DNA from: Pseudomonas sp. GGS8
GTDB lineage: Bacteria > Pseudomonadota > Gammaproteobacteria > Pseudomonadales > Pseudomonadaceae
NCBI RefSeq assembly: GCF_024168645.1
Contig: NZ_JALJWF010000001.1
Coordinates: forward strand, 4,219,501 to 4,283,500
DNA: 64,000 bases
Direction of reading: 5' to 3'
A program made the translations under genes and the position numbers. Shown here piece after piece: positions 1 through 9,273 of the stretch; position 1 is the stretch's first letter, and every line of letters starts with the position of its first letter. A model generated the notes under the pieces. The model made no database searches, was not told the origin of the DNA, and was given only the letters and a program-made list of their open reading frames with translations.

Positions 1-225
1 TTCCAGGGCAAGCACTTTGGCGAACAATTGCTGCAAGCGGTGCACAACTGGTGTGCGGTCGATGAGCACTCCCAGGGCGTGATCCTCGACACCGGGAATC
101 CTCGCTATCTGGAGTTCTATAAACGCCAGGGTTACGAGGAAATCGGCGAGGTGGCCGTAGGACCGATTCGTGAGCACGTGTTTTTCCACGCCAACCCGCA
201 GGTGTTACAAACAGCAACAGCGTAA
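1..225 (+). CDS. GNAT-family N-acetyltransferase, C-terminal part (cut by window start)
   Basis: Open in frame 1 from the first base to the TAA at 223-225, so the 5' part lies outside the window. The visible 74 residues begin FQGKHFGEQLL, which fits the Q/R-x-x-G-x-G/A acetyl-CoA pyrophosphate loop of GNAT enzymes. They continue with the YLEFYKRQGYEEIG segment typical of the C-terminal beta6-beta7 region, where a Tyr often acts as general acid. GNAT enzymes move an acetyl group from acetyl-CoA to an amine. The substrate cannot be told from this fragment. It ends 65 bp before tamA and is probably a separate transcription unit. Confidence 0.8.
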   Translation, partial: FQGKHFGEQLLQAVHNWCAVDEHSQGVILDTGNPRYLEFYKRQGYEEIGEVAVGPIREHVFFHANPQVLQTATA

Positions 226-290
226 TTGTCGAACTTTTTGGGACAAGTCCGGCTCTATCGCGCTCCCAGGCTCGTGATAGCATCCGCGCT

Positions 291-2018
291 ATGAAGTTTT
301 CCGGAAGATTTACCAGTGGCGTGCTGATGCTGATCTCCAGCTGCGCGGCGCTGGCGCAAAGTGAATTGGATGTGCGGATCAAACCGTCCAACGATGAACT
401 GAAGGCCAATATAGAGGGCTATATCGGTAGCCTCGGCGATCGCGATGAAGAAGCCTTGCTGCGCTTCAGTCGCGGCGCCGAAGAGCAGGCGCGCAAGGCT
501 GCCCAGGCCTTGGGTTATTATCAGCCGCAAATCGACAGTGACGTGAAGGGCGGCAAGACGCCGCGCCTGGTGCTGAACATCGATCCCGGCGAGCCGATCC
601 ATCTGCGCAACGTCACGGTGCGTGTCGACGGTCCTGCCGCCTCGCTCAAATCCTTTCGTGTGCCCAAAAGCGACCTGCTCAAGCCTGGCGCGGTGCTGAA
701 TCATGGTCATTATGAAGACGCCAAGCGGATGATCCAGAACCAGGCCTCGCGCTTCGGTTTTTTCAGTGGGCGCTTCACTCGTCAGACGTTGTTGGTAGAC
801 CCGCGTGCGGGCGTCGCCGACATCGAATTGATCTACGACAGCGGCCCGCGCTATGCGCTGGGCAAAGTCAGTTTTGAAGGTGATACACCGTTCGACGAAG
901 ACCTGCTGCAACGCATGGTGCCGTTCAAGGCCGGCACGCCCTATGACTCCGAACTGATCGCCGAACTCAATCAGGCGCTGCAATCGAGCGGTTATTTCGA
1001 AGGCGTGCGCGTCGACGCAGCGCCAACTGCCTCCAAGGACGACGTGATCCCGGTGGCGGTCAAACTCGACACCCGCAAGCCTCGGACCATGGGCTTGGGT
1101 CTGGGGTTTTCCACCGACGTCGGCCCGCGAATCAAGGCCAACTGGACCCGGCACTGGGTCAACCCGCAAGGCGACAGCTATGGCTGGGAAGCGGAACTGT
1201 CGGCACCGCGGCAAAACGTCGGGGTGTTTTACGACATTCCCCTGGACCCGCCGCTGACCGACAAACTGCGCTGGGCCGCCGGCTATCAATATGAAGAAAT
1301 CGCTGGCACCGACTCCCTGAGCAAACTGCTGACCCTCGGCCCCGAATGGCACAGCAAGTTGCCCAGCGGCTGGCAGCGGGTGGTATCGCTCAAGTGGCAA
1401 CGCGAGGAGTACACGCTCGGCGACGACTCGGGGCTCAGTACCTTACTGATGCCCGGCGTGAGCTATTCGTACCTGAAAAGCGACAACCGCATCGATCCGC
1501 ACAATGGCTATCGCCTGCAATTCGAAACCAAGGTCGCCAAGGAAGGATTGGGTTCGGACACCAACCTGGTCTATGGCACGGCGTTGGTCAAAGGCCTGAC
1601 CACGGTCTTCGACAAACACCGCTTCCTCGGTCGGGTGCAGGTTGGCGGCAGCGCCACCAACGGTTACAAATCGGTGCCGCCGTCTCTGCGCTTCTTCGCC
1701 GGTGGCGATCAGAGCGTCCGTGGTTACGACTACCAGAGCCTGTCCCCGGAGAACTCCGATGGCGACCGTATCGGTGGCCGTTACATGGTGGCCGGCAGCG
1801 TTGAGTATCAATACTCCATCGCCGAAAAGTGGCGGGTCGCAACCTTCATCGACCAGGGCAACTCCTTCAACACCCTCGAACTGCCGAACCTCAAGACGGG
1901 CGTCGGTATTGGCGTACGCTGGGTTTCGCCGGTGGGACCGATTCGCCTCGACCTGGCCCATGCGCTGGACGACGACGGCGGCATTCGACTGCACTTTTCC
2001 ATGGGGCCTGAGCTGTGA
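291..2018 (+). CDS. tamA: TamA, Omp85-family outer-membrane translocation/assembly protein
   Basis: 575 residues. An N-terminal signal peptide (MKFSGRFTSGVLMLISSCAALAQ) is followed by about 240 residues of POTRA-type periplasmic domains. The C-terminal half is a predicted Omp85/BamA-type 16-strand beta-barrel ending in a beta-strand rich in aromatic and hydrophobic residues (RLHFSMGPEL). TamA forms the outer-membrane part of the Tam complex, which helps insert autotransporters and other outer-membrane proteins and has been linked to phospholipid transport to the outer membrane. The next gene, tamB, overlaps by four bases (GTGA), so the two are translationally coupled, as expected for partners. 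The family is clear from length, domain order and the neighbour. Confidence 0.93.
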   Translation: MKFSGRFTSGVLMLISSCAALAQSELDVRIKPSNDELKANIEGYIGSLGDRDEEALLRFSRGAEEQARKAAQALGYYQPQIDSDVKGGKTPRLVLNIDPGEPIHLRNVTVRVDGPAASLKSFRVPKSDLLKPGAVLNHGHYEDAKRMIQNQASRFGFFSGRFTRQTLLVDPRAGVADIELIYDSGPRYALGKVSFEGDTPFDEDLLQRMVPFKAGTPYDSELIAELNQALQSSGYFEGVRVDAAPTASKDDVIPVAVKLDTRKPRTMGLGLGFSTDVGPRIKANWTRHWVNPQGDSYGWEAELSAPRQNVGVFYDIPLDPPLTDKLRWAAGYQYEEIAGTDSLSKLLTLGPEWHSKLPSGWQRVVSLKWQREEYTLGDDSGLSTLLMPGVSYSYLKSDNRIDPHNGYRLQFETKVAKEGLGSDTNLVYGTALVKGLTTVFDKHRFLGRVQVGGSATNGYKSVPPSLRFFAGGDQSVRGYDYQSLSPENSDGDRIGGRYMVAGSVEYQYSIAEKWRVATFIDQGNSFNTLELPNLKTGVGIGVRWVSPVGPIRLDLAHALDDDGGIRLHFSMGPEL

Positions 2019-5000
2019 AGCGTGGTTTGAAAATAACGCTGCTGGCGATTCCGGCGCTGCTTTTGCTGCTGGTGCTGGCCTTGACCACCGTGCTGGGCAC
2101 GGCGACGGGCAGCCGCTGGGCGCTCGGGTTTGTGCCGGGTTTGACCGTAGAAAATTTCCAGGGCCGTTTGGGAGGGCAGTGGAGCGCCGACCATCTGCTG
2201 TGGCAACAGGACAGCAGCCGGGTTGAGCTGAACCAAGCGATTTTCGCCTGGTCGCCGCTGTGCCTGATGCGCATGACGCTGTGCATCGAGCAATTGCAGG
2301 CCGAGCAGGTCAGCCTGCAATTCCCACCGGGGTCAGAAGAGCAAAGCAGCGGGCCGATCAGCCTCCCTGACTTGAAATTGCCGCTGGCCATCGAGTTGGG
2401 TGACGTCAGGGTCGGCCGCCTGCTGTTCAACGGCAGCGAAGAACTCAAAGGCCTGCAACTGGCGGCGCACTGGACCGAACAGGGTTTGCAGATCGACTCG
2501 GTGCACTTGCAGCGTGATGAACTGAGCCTGAACCTGTCCGGCCTGTTGCAGCCGAGCGGCAACTGGCCTCTGACCGCCGAAGGCAAACTGACCTTGCCGG
2601 CACCCGGCACCGAACCCTGGGTCCTGGCGTTGAAGGTCGACGGCGATCTGCTGAAAACCCTGAAGCTCAAAGCCGACAGCAGCGGTTATCTGAACGGGCA
2701 GTTGACTGGCGAATTGCAGCCACTGGTGGAAAACCTGCCGGCAAAAGTGCGCATCACCGCTGACGGCTTCAAGGCCAGCGCCGATCTGCCGGACACCCTG
2801 CAACTCAATCAACTGGAACTCACCGGCGACGGCGATCTGAAAAACGGCTACCAGTTGCTCGGCAAAGCCACGTTGCCCGCAGAGCTTGGCCCGGTCGCCT
2901 TGTTGCTGCAAGGCAAGGTCGACGCCAAGGGCGCGCAGATCGCCGGGCTTGATCTGACGGCCAATGATAAACAAAGCCTCAAGCTCAGCGGGCAACTGGA
3001 CTGGAGCAAAGGCTTGAGTGCCGAGGCGAAAATCGACTGGCTGGATTTCCCCTGGCATCGCCTCTATCCGCTGATCGACGAGCCGCAAGTGGCACTGCGC
3101 AGCTTCAACGGTGAAGTCTCCTACACCGACGGCAACTACATTGGTAATTTCAAAGCCGCACTGGATGGCCCGGCCGGGGCGTTCAGCCTGAACAGCCCGT
3201 TCAGCGGTGACCTGAGCCAAATCCATCTGCCGCAATTCAAACTCGAAGCCGGGCAGGGCAAGGCCGAAGGGCACTTGAACCTGCAGTTTGCCGACGGCAT
3301 CGCCTGGGATACGGCGCTGGATCTCTCGGCGATCAACCCGGCGTACTGGCTCGCGGAGTTGCCGGGTACCTTGGCGGGTCCGTTGCGCAGCCAAGGCGAG
3401 ATGAAGAATGAAAGGCTCAGCCTGACCGCCGACCTGGACCTGAAAGGCAAACTGCGCGGGCAACCGGCGGTGTTGCAAGCCAAGGCCGATGGCGGCGGCG
3501 AACAATGGAACCTCAGCGCGTTGCAGATTCGCCTGGGTGACAACAGCATCAATGGGCAAGGCAGCCTGCAACAGAAACTCGCCGGCCAGATCGACATCAA
3601 AATGCCGCGTCTGGCCCAACTCTGGCCGCAACTGCGCGGCCAGCTCAATGGTCGGGTCAATGTCGCCGGCACGCTCAAGGCACCGCAAGGCAAGCTCGCC
3701 CTGCAAGGCACGCAACTGGTTTTCGAAGACAACCGCCTGCAAAGCCTCAATCTGGACGCCACCCTCGACAGTGCCCAACGGGCGAAGATCGACCTCAAGG
3801 GCAGTGGCATCCAGACCGGCGACACGTCACTGGGCACCTTGACCGCCAGCGGCCAGGGCGACATCAAAAACCAGAAACTGACCCTCGACCTGCAAGGACC
3901 GAAACTGAAACTGGCGCTCGGTCTCGACGGCGCGCTGGACCAGGTCAACTGGCGCGGGCGCCTGGCCAGTGGCGACATCCAGGCCGGCGGTCAAGACTGG
4001 AAGCTGCAAAATCCGGCAAAGCTTGAACGACTGGCGGACGGCAAAATCAACTTTGGCGCCCATTGCTGGATGTCCGGTCCGGCCAGCCTGTGTGGCGAAG
4101 ACCAACGCTTGATGCCCGAACCCAAGCTGCGTTACCACCTCAAGCAATTCCCCATCGACAGCCTGGCGCAATGGTTGCCGAAGGACTTTGCCTGGCAGGG
4201 CCGGCTCAACGCCGATCTGCAACTGGATTTGCCGGCCAGCGGCCCGAACGGCCAGATCAGCGTCGATGCCAGCGGCGGCACGCTGCGCATGAAGGAAAAG
4301 GATCAGTGGCTGGATTTCCCGTACCAGACCCTGAAACTCACCAGCAAACTCACGCCAAAACGCATCGACACCGACCTCAACTTCGTCGGTGGCAAACTTG
4401 GTGAGCTGATGCTCCAGGCGCAGATCAACCCGTTGCCGAAGAACAAACCGCTGACCGGCTCATTCCGTCTCAACGGCCTGGATTTGTCGGTGGTGCGGCC
4501 GTTTGTGCCGATGGTCGAGAAACTTACCGGGCGTTTGAACGGCAGCGGCACGCTGTCTGGCGGGTTACTGGCGCCGCTGGTCAACGGCAATCTTGAGCTG
4601 CGTGACGGTGAAATCTCCGGGCCGGAACTGCCGATGGCGCTCCAGGCCCTGCAACTGCAAGCGGTGATTGCCGGTGAAACCGTGCAACTGAACGGCGGCT
4701 GGAAAAGCGGCAAGAGCGGGCAGGGCAGCCTCAATGGCAACATCGCCTGGGGCCAGGCACTGGTGGTGGATCTGGCGCTCAAGGGCTCGCAGTTGCCGGT
4801 CACCGTCGAACCCTACGCCGCACTGGAAGTCGCGCCGGACCTGAAGATCTCCATGAAGGACGGCAAACTGGCGATCGTCGGCAAGGTGCAGGTGCCCAAG
4901 GGCGAAATCACTGTGCGCGAACTGCCGCCGTCCACGGTCAAGGTCTCCAATGACACGGTGATCGTCGGTCAGCAGACCGAAGAGGGCAAGCCGCCGATGG

Positions 5001-5689
5001 CCATGGCGATGGACATCGATGTGGTGGTGGGGGAGGACAAGCTGAGCTTTGCCGGCTTCGGCCTGACCGCCAACCTGCAAGGTCATGTGCACATCGGCGA
5101 CAACATGGACACCCGCGGCGAGTTGTGGCTCAACGACGGGCGTTATCGCGCCTACGGCCAGCGGCTGACGGTGCGTCGGGCGCGGCTGTTGTTTGCCGGC
5201 CCCATCGATCAGCCATACCTGGACATCGAAGCGATTCGCCAGACCGACGACGTGATCGCCGGCATTCGCCTGAGCGGCAGCGCTGAGCAGCCGACCACGC
5301 AGATCTTTTCCGAACCGGCGATGAGTCAGGAGCAGGCATTGTCCTACCTGGTGCTGGGGCGCCCGTTGAGCACCACCGGTGAAGACAACAACATGCTCGC
5401 GCAAGCCGCCCTCGGCTTGGGTTTGATGGGCAGCTCCGGCGTGACCAGCGGGTTGGCCAAGGATTTGGGCATTCAGGACTTCCAGCTCGATACCCAAGGC
5501 AGTGGCAACACCACCAGCGTAGTCGCCAGCGGCAATATCTCCGAGAAGCTCAGCCTGCGTTATGGCGTCGGCGTATTCGAGCCGGCCAACACCATCGCCT
5601 TGCGTTACAAACTGAGTAAAAAGGTCTACCTCGAAGCCGCCAGCGGCGTGGCCAGTTCGCTGGACATCTTCTATAAACGGGATTTCTAA
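2015..5689 (+). CDS. tamB: TamB, translocation and assembly module inner-membrane component (DUF490)
   Basis: 1224 residues, usual for the family. The GTG start at 2015 lies inside the tamA stop codon. A single N-terminal transmembrane anchor (LLAIPALLLLLVLALTTVLG) is followed by a very long beta-rich, repeat-like periplasmic domain of the AsmA/TamB bridge type. The conserved DUF490 region occupies the last 340 or so residues and ends FYKRDF. TamB spans the periplasm to meet TamA and is thought to conduct lipids or assist outer-membrane protein folding. No frameshift or missing segment is visible. Several long reading frames on the opposite strand (2333-3778 and 4565-5497) are shadows caused by the high GC content. 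Confidence 0.94.
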   Translation: MKRGLKITLLAIPALLLLLVLALTTVLGTATGSRWALGFVPGLTVENFQGRLGGQWSADHLLWQQDSSRVELNQAIFAWSPLCLMRMTLCIEQLQAEQVSLQFPPGSEEQSSGPISLPDLKLPLAIELGDVRVGRLLFNGSEELKGLQLAAHWTEQGLQIDSVHLQRDELSLNLSGLLQPSGNWPLTAEGKLTLPAPGTEPWVLALKVDGDLLKTLKLKADSSGYLNGQLTGELQPLVENLPAKVRITADGFKASADLPDTLQLNQLELTGDGDLKNGYQLLGKATLPAELGPVALLLQGKVDAKGAQIAGLDLTANDKQSLKLSGQLDWSKGLSAEAKIDWLDFPWHRLYPLIDEPQVALRSFNGEVSYTDGNYIGNFKAALDGPAGAFSLNSPFSGDLSQIHLPQFKLEAGQGKAEGHLNLQFADGIAWDTALDLSAINPAYWLAELPGTLAGPLRSQGEMKNERLSLTADLDLKGKLRGQPAVLQAKADGGGEQWNLSALQIRLGDNSINGQGSLQQKLAGQIDIKMPRLAQLWPQLRGQLNGRVNVAGTLKAPQGKLALQGTQLVFEDNRLQSLNLDATLDSAQRAKIDLKGSGIQTGDTSLGTLTASGQGDIKNQKLTLDLQGPKLKLALGLDGALDQVNWRGRLASGDIQAGGQDWKLQNPAKLERLADGKINFGAHCWMSGPASLCGEDQRLMPEPKLRYHLKQFPIDSLAQWLPKDFAWQGRLNADLQLDLPASGPNGQISVDASGGTLRMKEKDQWLDFPYQTLKLTSKLTPKRIDTDLNFVGGKLGELMLQAQINPLPKNKPLTGSFRLNGLDLSVVRPFVPMVEKLTGRLNGSGTLSGGLLAPLVNGNLELRDGEISGPELPMALQALQLQAVIAGETVQLNGGWKSGKSGQGSLNGNIAWGQALVVDLALKGSQLPVTVEPYAALEVAPDLKISMKDGKLAIVGKVQVPKGEITVRELPPSTVKVSNDTVIVGQQTEEGKPPMAMAMDIDVVVGEDKLSFAGFGLTANLQGHVHIGDNMDTRGELWLNDGRYRAYGQRLTVRRARLLFAGPIDQPYLDIEAIRQTDDVIAGIRLSGSAEQPTTQIFSEPAMSQEQALSYLVLGRPLSTTGEDNNMLAQAALGLGLMGSSGVTSGLAKDLGIQDFQLDTQGSGNTTSVVASGNISEKLSLRYGVGVFEPANTIALRYKLSKKVYLEAASGVASSLDIFYKRDF

Positions 5690-5702
5690 GCTCCTGCACG
5701 AT

Positions 5703-5856
5703 CCCTGTGGCGAGGGGGCTTGCCCCCGTTGGGTCGCGCAGCGGCCCCAAGACTTGCAACTTCATTCCTTCTGAAACCCTGCAAATCGAAAAGCGACGAC
5801 TGCTTCGCAGCCGAACGGGACGGTGCGGCGTTCCGACAAGCCCCCTCGCCACAGGG
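5703..5856. repeat. REPIN-type inverted pair, GTGGCGAGGGGGCTTG class
   Basis: Two oppositely oriented REP units (CCCTGTGGCGAGGGGGCTTG at 5703 and its inverse ending 5856) flank about 110 bp of spacer. This is the usual REPIN layout of fluorescent pseudomonads, mobilised by RAYT transposases in trans. It lies between tamB and the marR promoter. Confidence 0.8.
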
Positions 5857-5917
5857 ATTTGTGGTGGTCGTTCGACTGCCATTTATCAGTCAAATACAAA
5901 GCATCCTAACTATTGCG

Positions 5918-5972
5918 TTGACATTGGCTGCCTAAGCAGTAATATCTCGACATACACTCACTGCCTAGGCAG
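5918..5972 (+). promoter_or_regulatory. marR-efflux operon promoter with two MarR-type operators
   Basis: TTGACA at 5918-5923 and TAATAT at 5940-5945, spaced 16 bp, make a plausible sigma-70 promoter. Two related palindromes overlap it: CTGCCTAAGCAG (5928-5939) lies between the -35 and -10, and the perfect palindrome CTGCCTAGGCAG (5961-5972) lies just downstream, with centres 33 bp apart. Placement ahead of a marR gene at 5988 fits autorepression with release by a drug ligand. The operator role is inferred from position and symmetry. Confidence 0.65.
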
Positions 5973-5987
5973 CTAATTGGTGGTCAG

Positions 5988-6467
5988 ATGAAACATTTCT
6001 CCTCATACGATTTCCATAATTGCCATCTCGGCCTCTTGCTCGGCCGCGCCGCGCTGCTCAAGGACCGGATCATCGACACGCACATGGAACCCCACGGCAT
6101 CACCGCCGCGCAGTTCAAAGTGCTGATCATCATGGCTCAGTTCGGCGTCGATACCCCGGCCGAGCTGTGCCGTCACTTGTCGCTGGACAGCGGTTCGATG
6201 ACCCGCATGCTCGATCGTCTGGAACAGAAAGGTTTCCTCGCCCGCCAACGCTCCGAAGCAGACCGCCGTCAGGTGCAACTGGTGTTGACCGAACAAGGCC
6301 AACAATTGACTGACCAGCTGCCGCAGATCGGCGCCGATGCCATGAACGAACTGGCCGGCGCCATCACCCCGGAAGAATTGAAAACCCTGGAACACATCCT
6401 GAAGAAAATTCTGGTAGCGGCGGGCGACTCGATCACCTTGCTGCGGGTAGGTGGCCATGAACAGTAA
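5988..6467 (+). CDS. MarR-family transcriptional repressor of the efflux operon
   Basis: 159 residues, typical MarR length. The winged helix-turn-helix is visible as TPAELCRHLSLDSGSMTRMLDRLEQKGFLARQRSEADRRQVQLVLT, including the conserved D-R-R wing residues. MarR dimers bind palindromic operators and are released by phenolic or lipophilic ligands. The gene is the first of an operon with an outer-membrane factor, emrA and emrB, and the next gene starts inside its 3' end. The two palindromes just upstream suggest it represses itself and the pump. The arrangement resembles EmrR-EmrAB of enteric bacteria, with an outer-membrane component added. Confidence 0.9.
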   Translation: MKHFSSYDFHNCHLGLLLGRAALLKDRIIDTHMEPHGITAAQFKVLIIMAQFGVDTPAELCRHLSLDSGSMTRMLDRLEQKGFLARQRSEADRRQVQLVLTEQGQQLTDQLPQIGADAMNELAGAITPEELKTLEHILKKILVAAGDSITLLRVGGHEQ

Positions 6468-7926
6468 ACGCCTGCGTACCGGACTGAGCCTGGTGCTGTT
6501 GGCCATGAGCGTCGCCGGTTGCGCCAGTTACAGTGGCTTGAACACCGAAGGTGTCAGCCTCGATGCGAAGAACCTCAAGGCCGGGCAGTCGCTCAACGGT
6601 GTGACCCTGTCGCCTGCCGCATGGCCGAAAAGTGACTGGTGGCAAAGCCTCGGTGACCCGCAGCTCGACGGCCTGATCCGCGAAGCCCTGCACGACAGCC
6701 CCGACATGCAAATCGCCGACGCCCGTGCCCATCAGGCCAGTGCCGCTGCTTATGCCGCCGACGCTGCGCGGATGCCGACCCTCGATGCCAACGCCGGTGT
6801 CAGCCGTTCGCGTCTGGCTCGCGATAAAGACCCGAGCGGGCAGGGTGGAACGTATTCCACCGTGCGTAATCTCGGCGCCAGCTTCAATTACACCTTCGAC
6901 CTCTGGGGCGGTCAGCGCGATGCCTGGGAAGCCGCATTGGGCCAGGCCCGCGCCGCCGAAGTCGATCAGCAGGCCGCGCAACTGACCTTGTCTGCCGACG
7001 TCGCCCGCGCCTACAGCGATCTGGGGCAGGCACACATCATCCATGACCTGGCCAGCGAAGACCTCAAACGTACCCAACAAATGCTCGACCTCAGCCAGCG
7101 TCGCCTGAGCTCGGGGATCGACAGTCAATACCAGTTCCAGCAGACCGAAAGCCTGGAAGCCAGCGCCGAAGCCAGCCTGATCGACGCCGAGAAACGTCTG
7201 CAAAGCGCGAAAATCGCCTTGGCGGTGCTGCTGGGCAAAGGCCCGGATCGCGGCAACGAAATCGCCCGGCCGAAAGTCCTTCAGGCCAGTGCCGTTGCAT
7301 TGCCGTCGGTGTTGCCGGCCGAACTGCTCGGTCGTCGTCCCGACCTGGTGGCCGCGCGCTGGCGGGTCGAGGCCGCGAGCAAGAACATCGCCGCAGGCAA
7401 AACCCAGTTCTATCCCAACTTGAACTTGAGTGCCGCGGCGGGTGCCGAATCTTTACTGGGCGACGCGATGTTTGGTTCGGCGAGCCGTTTCTTCAACATC
7501 GCGCCGACCCTTTCCGTGCCGATTTTCGACGGCGGCCGCCTGCGTGCCGACCTCGACTCGCGCGACGCCGATTACGACCTCGCGGTGGCGCAGTACAACA
7601 AAAGCCTGGTGAAAGCGCTGGGCGATGTCAGCGACACCATCAACCAGTTGCACGATATCGGCCGGCAAATCGGCGCCCAGCAACACGCCACCGACATTGC
7701 CCAGGATTCTTACAACACCGTGGTCCAGCGCTACGGTTCCGGCATCGGTAACTACCTCGATGTGCTCAGCATCGAGCAGCAGTTGCTCCAGGCCCAGCGT
7801 CAGCTGGCCAGCCTGAATGCCGAGCAGATCGACCTGTCGATCCAACTGATGCAAGCGCTGGGTGGCGGTTTTCAGGGCGACACCCTGACCGCAGCCAACG
7901 CAACCCCAGCCACGCAGCACAACTAA
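6457..7926 (+). CDS. NodT-family outer-membrane efflux lipoprotein
   Basis: 489 residues from the ATG at 6457, which follows AGGTGG at a good distance; a GTG at 6451 is the alternative. The signal peptide ends in a lipobox (VAGC), so the mature protein should be an N-terminally acylated outer-membrane lipoprotein like OprM. It has the two repeated OEP domains of TolC-type channels; the second contains the characteristic RRPDLVAARWRVEAASKNI segment. It would form the exit duct for the EmrA-EmrB pump encoded next. The start overlaps the marR 3' end by 11 bp, so the genes are co-translated. Confidence 0.9.
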   Translation: MNSKRLRTGLSLVLLAMSVAGCASYSGLNTEGVSLDAKNLKAGQSLNGVTLSPAAWPKSDWWQSLGDPQLDGLIREALHDSPDMQIADARAHQASAAAYAADAARMPTLDANAGVSRSRLARDKDPSGQGGTYSTVRNLGASFNYTFDLWGGQRDAWEAALGQARAAEVDQQAAQLTLSADVARAYSDLGQAHIIHDLASEDLKRTQQMLDLSQRRLSSGIDSQYQFQQTESLEASAEASLIDAEKRLQSAKIALAVLLGKGPDRGNEIARPKVLQASAVALPSVLPAELLGRRPDLVAARWRVEAASKNIAAGKTQFYPNLNLSAAAGAESLLGDAMFGSASRFFNIAPTLSVPIFDGGRLRADLDSRDADYDLAVAQYNKSLVKALGDVSDTINQLHDIGRQIGAQQHATDIAQDSYNTVVQRYGSGIGNYLDVLSIEQQLLQAQRQLASLNAEQIDLSIQLMQALGGGFQGDTLTAANATPATQHN

Positions 7927-7941
7927 TTCAAGGTACTCGTC

Positions 7942-9144
7942 ATGGCCACTGTCGATACAACTCAAGCCTCTGACAACGCTCAAGACACGAGCAACCCGCG
8001 CAAGCGCAAAGTGATGCTGTTTGTCCTGACCATCATGGTGATCCTCGCCGGAGCCGGTGTCTGGGGTTATCACCAATTCTTCGGTCGCTGGAGCGAAAGC
8101 ACCGACGACGCCTACGTGAACGGCAACGTGGTGGAAATCACCCCGTTGGTCACCGGCACCGTAGTCAGCATCGGTGCTGATGATGGTGATCTGGTCCACG
8201 AAGGCCAGGTGCTGATCAACTTCGACCCGAACGACGCCGAAGTCGGTTTGCAAAGCGCCCAGGCCAACCTGGCCCGCACCGTGCGCCAGGTGCGCGGCTT
8301 GTACAGCAACGTCGACGGCATGAAAGCCCAGGTCAATGCGCAGCAGGCCGAAGTGCAAAAGGCTCAGGACAACTTCAATCGTCGGAAAAATCTCGCTGCC
8401 GGCGGGGCGATTTCCCAGGAAGAACTGTCCCACGCCCGCGATGACCTGACCTCAGCGCAGAACGCTCTGGCCAACGCCCAACAACAGCTCAAGACCACCA
8501 GCGCGCTGGTCGATGACACTGTGGTGTCGTCGCACCCGGACGTGATGGCCGCCGCTGCGCAAGTGCGTCAGGCGTACCTGAACAATGCCCGCAGCACCTT
8601 GATCGCGCCGGTCACCGGTTATGTCGCCAAACGTACCGTGCAACTCGGTCAGCGGGTTCAGCCAGGCACGGCGCTGATGGCAGTGATTCCGCTGGATCAG
8701 CTATGGATCGACGCCAACTTCAAGGAAACCCAACTGCGTGACATGCGCATTGGTCAGCCGGTGGACATCGAAGCCGATCTTTACGGTAGCAACGTCAAAT
8801 ACAGCGGCACCATCGACAGCCTCGGCGCCGGGACCGGCAGCGCGTTTGCCTTGCTGCCGGCGCAGAACGCCACCGGTAACTGGATCAAGATCGTGCAGCG
8901 GGTGCCGGTGCGGATTCACATCAATGCCGAAGAGCTGGCCAAACACCCATTGCGGGTCGGCCTGTCGACTCAGGTCGATGTGAACTTGCGCGACCAGAGC
9001 GGTCCGGTACTGGCGCAACAGCCACCGCAAAAGGCGTCGTTCAGCACCAACGTGTATGACCGTCAGTTGGTCGAGGCTGACGCGATGATTACCCAATTGA
9101 TCCACGACAACAGCGCCGCGGTCAGCAAAACCGCGCACCGCTGA
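7942..9144 (+). CDS. emrA: EmrA-like HlyD-family membrane fusion protein
   Basis: 400 residues. A short cytoplasmic N-terminus and one transmembrane segment (VMLFVLTIMVILAGAGVWGYH) lead into the lipoyl/barrel-sandwich half-motifs (VTGTVVSIGADDGDLVHEGQVLINFD and later TLIAPVTGYVAKRTVQLGQRV). These enclose an alpha-helical hairpin rich in Gln and Ala. The domain order is that of EmrA/HlyD adaptors, which connect an inner-membrane MFS pump to a TolC-type channel. The gene lies 15 bp after the outer-membrane factor and before emrB. Confidence 0.9.
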   Translation: MATVDTTQASDNAQDTSNPRKRKVMLFVLTIMVILAGAGVWGYHQFFGRWSESTDDAYVNGNVVEITPLVTGTVVSIGADDGDLVHEGQVLINFDPNDAEVGLQSAQANLARTVRQVRGLYSNVDGMKAQVNAQQAEVQKAQDNFNRRKNLAAGGAISQEELSHARDDLTSAQNALANAQQQLKTTSALVDDTVVSSHPDVMAAAAQVRQAYLNNARSTLIAPVTGYVAKRTVQLGQRVQPGTALMAVIPLDQLWIDANFKETQLRDMRIGQPVDIEADLYGSNVKYSGTIDSLGAGTGSAFALLPAQNATGNWIKIVQRVPVRIHINAEELAKHPLRVGLSTQVDVNLRDQSGPVLAQQPPQKASFSTNVYDRQLVEADAMITQLIHDNSAAVSKTAHR

Positions 9145-9163
9145 TTCGCCATCACACCGACCC

Positions 9164-9203
9164 TGTGGGAGCGAGCTCCCTCTCCACAAAGCTCACTCCC
9201 ACA
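9164..9203. repeat. REP-like palindrome between emrA and emrB
   Basis: TGTGGGAGCGAGCT pairs with AGCTCACTCCCACA (one mismatch) across a 12-base loop. This is a REP-family variant inside the operon, in the 129 bp between emrA and emrB. It has no T-run, so it is not a classical terminator. It could change mRNA stability between the two genes. Confidence 0.65.
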
Positions 9204-9273
9204 AGGTCAGCTGCGTCAGTAACAGGCGCTGTGCCAATCCCGCTCCAAAAAATTCAGCTCCAAAGGATTCGCG

